Shown: positions 28,619-32,238 of the stretch, piece by piece
Layout: every line of letters begins with the position of its first letter
Position numbering within the stretch: position 1 is the first letter of the stretch
Source of the DNA: a virus
IMG/VR virus record: IMGVR_UViG_3300028146_000029
Location: 1 to 32,238 of that record
DNA length: 32,238 nt
Direction: 5' to 3' (one strand)
Notes under the pieces: generated by a model
Told to the model about the DNA's origin: nothing
Databases searched by the model: none
Seen by the model: only the letters and a program-made list of their open reading frames with translations
Translations under genes and position numbers: made by a program

Positions 28619-28927
28619 TCATTCCGGCGGCACGTAATCGGGCGGCGGATAGACGGACAGGCCGCCGACGTCGATGCCTTGCTCGCGCAGGTGCTTCGCG
28701 ATGTCATCGCCGAACGCCTCGTGCAGCTGCAGCAGCATCTTGGCGTGCTCGACCGGGAACATGGCGATCACCCGGCTCACATCGCGCGGCAGATGCTGCA
28801 GCACGGCGCGACGCAATGCCTTGACGCCATCAGCAGTTTTGATGGCTGCTTCGATCGCCTCATCGGTGAGGCGCCGATCCTCGGTCCGGATCTCTAGCAA
28901 GAGGCAGAACGTGTGTTTCTCGGCCAT
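28619..28927 (-). CDS. 102-residue hypothetical protein
   Basis: The protein starts M-A-E-K-H-T-F-C-L-L-L-E-I and contains helical parts (L-T-D-E-A-I-E-A-A-I-K-T-A, then V-E-H-A-K-M-L-L-Q-L-H-E-A-F) before a Pro/Tyr-rich end (Y-P-P-P-D-Y-V-P-P-E). ATG shares one base with the upstream stop (TGATG). Soluble and mixed charge. Not recognised; belongs to the early minus-strand operon. Confidence 0.7.
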   Translation of the reverse strand: MAEKHTFCLLLEIRTEDRRLTDEAIEAAIKTADGVKALRRAVLQHLPRDVSRVIAMFPVEHAKMLLQLHEAFGDDIAKHLREQGIDVGGLSVYPPPDYVPPE

Positions 28928-29145
28928 CAGTGCATCGAGCCTTTCTGCTGCAGCGACGCATGCACGGAGAGCACCTTGGAGTTGTGATCCATCAGGAACC
29001 TGTTGACCACGTAGGGGTCCATATCCCGCACCATCAGGCCCATAGCGAGCGCCAGGATGTGCAGCATGTCGCCGCAGGAAACCTGCTCCTGCTTGGCGCG
29101 ATCAACGATCACGGTGACCGCGTCGACTATCTCTTGTTCGTCCAT
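28927..29145 (-). CDS. 72-residue helical protein, first gene after the repeat array
   Basis: ATG at 29143-29145 with AAGGTAGG upstream; an in-frame TTG at 29166 is possible but has no such site. Mostly helical (D-A-V-T-V-I-V-D-R-A-K, then M-L-H-I-L-A-L-A-M-G-L-M-V), with a His/Ser-rich end. It is the first gene of the minus-strand run that leads from the pentamer array towards 25974, so its promoter must lie in or before the array. Not recognised. Confidence 0.68.
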   Translation of the reverse strand: MDEQEIVDAVTVIVDRAKQEQVSCGDMLHILALAMGLMVRDMDPYVVNRFLMDHNSKVLSVHASLQQKGSMH

Positions 29146-29765
29146 CCAGGCACCTACCTTCCCCAAAAGACAGCAACCCGGCTGGGCAAGCGTGACCTGC
29201 CCAACCGAGCCCTGCCCGGCGCGACCTCGACGGGCGCGCCACGCCGGTCCTTAACCGCCGCGACGACACCAGAACGAACCCGGCCTAGCCGGGCCCGGCC
29301 CCGCGCCGTCTAGCCGCGCCAAGACCGCCACACCGTTTCCGGCCAAGCCCCGACATGACGAACCAAACCCCGGTTCCCCTTGCCGCGACCGCCATACCAG
29401 ACCGGACCCGGCCAAGCCCCGGAGCGCCCCGCCACGGCATGCGTTGCCAAGCCAGGGATTGCCCAGACCGCCACACCGCGTCTAGCCGCCGCCATGCCCG
29501 GCCACACCCAGCCAGCCTCGCCTAGACCGCCATGCATGGCCTTGCCAAACCGGGACGGGACTTACCGTGCCGCGGCCAGACCACGACCGCCGATCCGAGC
29601 CTCGCCCTGCCGAAACGAGCCTAGCCTTGTCCGCACCAGGACCGCCGCGCCTGCGTCTCGCCGTACCCTGAACGGGCCTCGCCGAGCCGCGCCGTTCCAT
29701 GCCGCAACGCACCTTGTCTCGCCGCGTCACGCCCAGCCAAGACCGCCGTGACATCCAGCGCCGCA
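29146..29765. repeat. degenerate pentanucleotide repeat array (GCCNN on plus strand)
   Basis: No gene is seen in this 620-base stretch. From about 29170 the sequence falls into five-base words, mostly GCCNN (GGCNN on the minus strand), for example GCCTC GCCGA GCCGC GCCGT at 29677-29696, and GCCAA GCCCC near 29411. The phase is shifted where GACCGCC occurs: at 29323, 29387, 29466, 29525, 29585, 29640 and 29741, spaced about 55-100 bases, mostly near 60. All six frames give low-complexity, five-residue-periodic peptides, so short ORFs here are not genes. It separates the replication-side genes from the accessory operon. It may be a spacer, an origin or protein-binding region, or the remains of slippage. 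Confidence 0.85.
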
Positions 29766-30230
29766 TCAAGCCGTAACCTGTTGCGCGCGCCCCGAGAGCT
29801 GCTCCACCTGGAAGTGCAGCTGCTCGACCTCCCTGCCCATGCCGATCGCGTGCGCCACTTCCTTGGCCCGCCGTAGCGCGGCCAGCGCCCGATCGAACTC
29901 CGCCAGCAACACCTCGCGGGCCAACTGCTCGTCCGTGCGCAACCGAGCCGTCGAGATGTAGCCCTGCAGGGGCGCCATCGTCGGATCCCGCACGAACATC
30001 GGCGCCTTGACGACGAACGGGCTGACCGTCAGCACATACTCGTAGCTGGCGATCAAGGTCCGCGCTTCGTCGAGCCGCCACGAGGCCGCAGCCTTGCGAT
30101 CGTCCCAGGTGAAATGACGATGCAGTGGCGATCGGGGCGACTTGGCCGCAGCGACGACCTCGTTCGGCGTCAGTCGCCCCTTATTGCGAGCAGCGATTGC
30201 ATCCAGAGCTCTACGTGCTCTGTCGTTCAT
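29766..30230 (-). CDS. 154-residue hypothetical protein, replication side
   Basis: The N-terminal 60 residues look like a helical DNA-associated domain: A-L-D-A-I-A-A-R-N-K-G-R-L-T-P-N-E-V-V, then H-R-H-F-T-W-D-D-R-K-A-A. The rest has strands (Y-E-Y-V-L-T-V) and long helices with L-R-T-D-E-Q-L-A-R-E-V-L. I recall similar proteins in rhizobial phages next to recombination genes, without known function. The ATG overlaps the stop of the RAMP-like gene (ATGA, 30227-30230). Its stop lies at the edge of the pentamer array. Confidence 0.7.
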   Translation of the reverse strand: MNDRARRALDAIAARNKGRLTPNEVVAAAKSPRSPLHRHFTWDDRKAAASWRLDEARTLIASYEYVLTVSPFVVKAPMFVRDPTMAPLQGYISTARLRTDEQLAREVLLAEFDRALAALRRAKEVAHAIGMGREVEQLHFQVEQLSGRAQQVTA

Positions 30231-31063
30231 GCCGCTTCGTCCAGCTCTGGCTCATCCTCGTGGCCTGGGATCTGCGCCCCCTTGGCCTCGCGGCCGAGGC
30301 GGATGAGCTCCGCGCTGTATTCGGCCAGCTGTTCCTGCGATTCATCATCGTAGCAATCGAATTTTTCGAGTGCGCGATCCTGTGCTGCGCAACCACCCTC
30401 GCGGATGATCCGCTTGTAGTCTGCGTCAGTGGCACGGCAGAGCCGGAATTGCCCAAAGCTGCCGCTGCCCTTCTCCTGGCGCCAATCACCGATGCCGCAG
30501 AGGATGCCGCCGGCGTGCAACAGCGTGGCAATCTGCTTGGCTGTCATCAGCGGTTGCGCGAAGCGAATCGTCACCTCACAGCACCATTCAGGAATGATCG
30601 CGCGCGTACGGATGTCCGGTGTCTGCTTGATGTCGGCTGACCGCACGACCGACATCAACAGCTGCGGCACGCCGTAGATGTCGACGAATTGGCCCGGCAC
30701 CCAGATGCGTCGGCCAACGCTGGTTTTGGTCGCGCCCGGCATGTCGAGCGCGGCCGTCTTGATCGAGCCCTTCAGTGCTGAGGCCGGAAAGCGCAGTCGT
30801 GTCGGCGGGTTCGGTCCCGAGTTGCGATAGACCGATGAACGATATTCTGCTGGCGGATTGTGCTTGACGTTGGCAGCGCGTTCCGCGGCATTTTTCGGTG
30901 CTGAGCCCATCAGCAGGCTGCGCTTCGCCTTCTCTGACATTCGATTGAAGATCAACGGCGATGTGCCGATGATCCAGAACTGCACTGAGCCTTCTGATAG
31001 TTCGAGGATCTTGGCCTCGGTGACGACCTTGCCTGCGCTTTTCTGTGCTGGTGCTCTTGCCAT
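30227..31063 (-). CDS. RAMP/Cas7-like protein of unknown role
   Basis: Encodes 278 residues; ATG at 31061-31063 has AGGAG eight bases upstream. Two motifs resemble the hallmarks of RAMP (Cas7-type) proteins: F-P-A-S-A-L-K-G-S-I-K-T-A at 92-104, like the P-G-S-S-L-K-G-A-[IL]-R motif, and a Gly-rich loop G190-I-G-D-W-R-Q-E-K-G-S-G-S-F-G-Q-F206 in the C-terminal part. The size also fits. There is no Cas gene or CRISPR array nearby. It is encoded right after (downstream of) the recombination ATPase, where phages often place a single-strand-binding or annealing protein, so nucleic-acid binding is likely. The family link is my inference from motifs, not proven. Confidence 0.6.
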   Translation of the reverse strand: MARAPAQKSAGKVVTEAKILELSEGSVQFWIIGTSPLIFNRMSEKAKRSLLMGSAPKNAAERAANVKHNPPAEYRSSVYRNSGPNPPTRLRFPASALKGSIKTAALDMPGATKTSVGRRIWVPGQFVDIYGVPQLLMSVVRSADIKQTPDIRTRAIIPEWCCEVTIRFAQPLMTAKQIATLLHAGGILCGIGDWRQEKGSGSFGQFRLCRATDADYKRIIREGGCAAQDRALEKFDCYDDESQEQLAEYSAELIRLGREAKGAQIPGHEDEPELDEAA

Positions 31064-31099
31064 TTGTGCTTCTCCTGTCCGGTAGGATTGGCGTTCAAG

Positions 31100-31294
31100 T
31101 CATGCAGTCTCCCGCAATAGATCAGTCTCTTCCTGGGCTCCCCCAGGCGGTTTTGGCGGCATGAACGGCGGCAGCATGTCGACACGATCGTTGACATACT
31201 GCAGCACGCGACGCCGCTGCGGCACCGGCATGGCTTGCAGGATCGCCATGATGCGCCGGATATCGTAGAGCTCGTGGTCCCTCGCGCGGCCCAT
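31100..31294 (-). CDS. 64-residue hypothetical protein
   Basis: Start at 31292-31294 shares one base with the upstream stop (TGATG); the longer frame upstream overlaps the mini-membrane gene and is not used. The first half is helical (D-H-E-L-Y-D-I-R-R-I-M-A-I-L, then R-R-R-V-L-Q-Y-V-N-D-R-V), the second half Pro-rich (P-P-F-M-P-P-K-P-P). This helix pattern occurs in many small phage proteins of unknown role. A 36-base gap with a ribosome site separates it from the next gene. Confidence 0.68.
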   Translation of the reverse strand: MGRARDHELYDIRRIMAILQAMPVPQRRRVLQYVNDRVDMLPPFMPPKPPGGAQEETDLLRETA

Positions 31295-31410
31295 CAGCGC
31301 AGCACCAGCAGCGCAGTGCTGGCCGCTACAGCCAGGGCGAACAGCGCGAGCGCGCCATCGGTCCGCCAATCACGCAATGCTCGTCGCAGTCGTCGCTGTT
31401 TGTTTGTCAT
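31294..31410 (-). CDS. 38-residue single-helix membrane peptide
   Basis: ATG at 31408-31410, overlapping the stop of the ATPase gene (ATGA), with AGGAG upstream. A very basic start (K-Q-R-R-L-R-R-A-L-R) is followed by one membrane helix of Ala, Leu, Val (about 19-37), so the N-terminus should stay in the cytoplasm. Too short for normal calling. Role unknown; position between recombination genes is odd for a membrane peptide. Confidence 0.66.
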   Translation of the reverse strand: MTNKQRRLRRALRDWRTDGALALFALAVAASTALLVLR

Positions 31411-32238
31411 GCGCTGACACTCCTGAGTTCTGCCGCCTTCGCCTTCTCGGCATTGTTGATCCGCTGCGCGAGTTCCGGTCGCTCCATCAGCAGCCGCTTG
31501 GCCAGGGTCTGCAAAGCGGTGCCACCGGTCGCCATCTTCAGTTGCACCTCGGTCTTGGCTGCTGCGATGTCGGCGAGGATCTGCTCGGTCCGCTCCAGAT
31601 CTTTGTCGGGAGCCCGCTGCTGTCCCTCGTCGACCGGCGTGTCACTTTTTGCCGTCTCATTTGAGGGCGGATCGGGGTTGCAACGTTTCCAGCTGGCGTT
31701 CAGCGCCGCGTTGATCTCCTTCGCCATCTCGGGCCGCTTCTCGACGAACCAGCGCAGCGCGTCCTGCACCTCGTCCAGTGCGATGAGGGCGTCATGATCC
31801 GCCGGCGTCGTGGTGGCGTTGAACCGCGCGATCAGCTCATCGGCCTTGGCGCGGTTCTTCGCCTCGCCGCGCAGCTGCGTGGACTCAGACTGAGTCCTGG
31901 GTGTGGACTTTGGTGGCGGCGGGGCAGGGGCCTCGCCGCGTGCCTTGGCGGCGATCGCCGCGCCCACCGCCTCATCGAGCGGCCGGTTCAGCGGGATCAG
32001 GTGCGCGTCCTGCGCATCGAGCTTGATCGGTACCGGGAAGCCTCGCGGATCGATGTCCGGGTGCTTCACCGGATCCAGTGGATACAACATGAACGACATG
32101 GTCATATCGAACATGAAGTCGCTGCCACACACCGGTTGCAGGCCGCCGTCGACCCACTCGGTTTTCTTCGGATCGTCCTTCTTCGGTCGGATGATCAACT
32201 TCGGCTCGGCGCGCAGGCAGCAGATCACATGCATATTC
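31407..32238 (-). CDS. phage AAA ATPase (Sak4/AAA_24-like), C-terminal part
   Basis: The frame is open to the window edge, so the N-terminal part with the Walker A motif is missing. The visible N-terminal part, H-V-I-C-C-L-R-A-E-P-K, then V-D-G-G-L-Q-P-V-C and F-M-F-D-M-T-M-S-F-M-L, matches the second half of RecA-like phage ATPases of the Sak4/AAA_24 group, which help recombination and replication together with a single-strand-binding protein. A Pro-rich linker (about 100-115 of the visible part) and a helical C-terminal extension follow, in which a unit with E-[KR]-[PR]-P-E-[ML]-A-[KQ]-[ER]-I-N is seen twice (variants E-K-R-P-E-M-A-K-E-I-N and M-E-R-P-E-L-A-Q-R-I-N). Recombination role known for family; extension role unknown. 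Confidence 0.72.
   Translation of the reverse strand, partial: NMHVICCLRAEPKLIIRPKKDDPKKTEWVDGGLQPVCGSDFMFDMTMSFMLYPLDPVKHPDIDPRGFPVPIKLDAQDAHLIPLNRPLDEAVGAAIAAKARGEAPAPPPPKSTPRTQSESTQLRGEAKNRAKADELIARFNATTTPADHDALIALDEVQDALRWFVEKRPEMAKEINAALNASWKRCNPDPPSNETAKSDTPVDEGQQRAPDKDLERTEQILADIAAAKTEVQLKMATGGTALQTLAKRLLMERPELAQRINNAEKAKAAELRSVSA

Noticed and set aside
29323-29747. CRISPR-like array (GACCGCC at fairly regular spacing)
   Set aside because: The repeated word is only seven bases, spacing varies from 55 to 101, and the intervening sequence is itself repetitive. No Cas genes are adjacent apart from a remote RAMP-like similarity.
29285-29751. Several short frames on both strands in the pentamer array
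   Set aside because: Peptides are five-residue-periodic Arg/Gly/Ala/Trp strings in every frame, the direct result of the DNA repeat.

Overview
This window is most likely a segment of a tailed (siphovirus-type) phage or prophage of a GC-rich alphaproteobacterium. The evidence is a continuous plus-strand tail module, a cell-wall hydrolase, many small tightly packed genes whose stops and starts overlap (ATGA, GTGA, TTGA, TGATG), a divergent regulatory region, and the end of a recombination ATPase. Coding sequence is strongly GC-rich at third positions and most starts have a purine-rich Shine-Dalgarno sequence. No terminase, capsid, integrase, tRNA, rRNA or CRISPR array is visible. The host is inferred only; two PEP-CTERM proteins imply a host that has an exosortase and makes exopolysaccharide.

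Layout. (1) 1-17184, plus strand: tail genes in the usual order. There are two small paralogous proteins, the second with an Ig-like domain; two tandem tail-tube paralogues; a tail assembly chaperone with a -1 frameshift at A AAA AAC; an unassigned tail protein; a 2316-residue tape measure; a hub protein carrying about 600 inserted residues of jelly-roll-like domains; a distal tail protein; and a fibre. (2) 17.2-18.7 kb: a small lysis/accessory cluster with two or three cysteine-pair mini-proteins and a BPSL0067-type Cys/His hydrolase. (3) 18.6-25.2 kb, minus strand: small membrane and zinc-ribbon proteins, a self-contained unit of two PEP-CTERM proteins with its own terminator, a right-handed beta-helix protein, and a ribbon-helix-helix-like protein. 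(4) 25163-25459: a divergent control region rich in inverted and direct repeats, between the RHH-like gene (minus) and a winged-helix protein (plus). (5) 26-29.1 kb, minus strand: more zinc-ribbon and single-helix mini-proteins and a DpdA-like (TGT-fold) protein that may be involved in 7-deazaguanine DNA modification. (6) 29146-29765: a 620-base gene-free stretch made of a degenerate pentanucleotide repeat (GCCNN on the plus strand). (7) 29.8-32.2 kb, minus strand: the replication/recombination side, with a protein that has RAMP/Cas7-like sequence hallmarks and the C-terminal part of a Sak4/AAA_24-like ATPase.

How it works together. The plus-strand block builds a long flexible tail. Chaperone ratio would be set by frameshifting, tail length by the tape measure, and host-surface binding by the hub insertion and fibre. 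The minus-strand block looks like early genes transcribed from the replication end towards the tail block. The PEP-CTERM pair looks like a moron, a separately controlled cargo unit that could alter the host surface. The most unusual items are the PEP-CTERM unit, the RAMP-like protein beside the recombination ATPase, the pentamer array, and the large number of CxxC mini-proteins.
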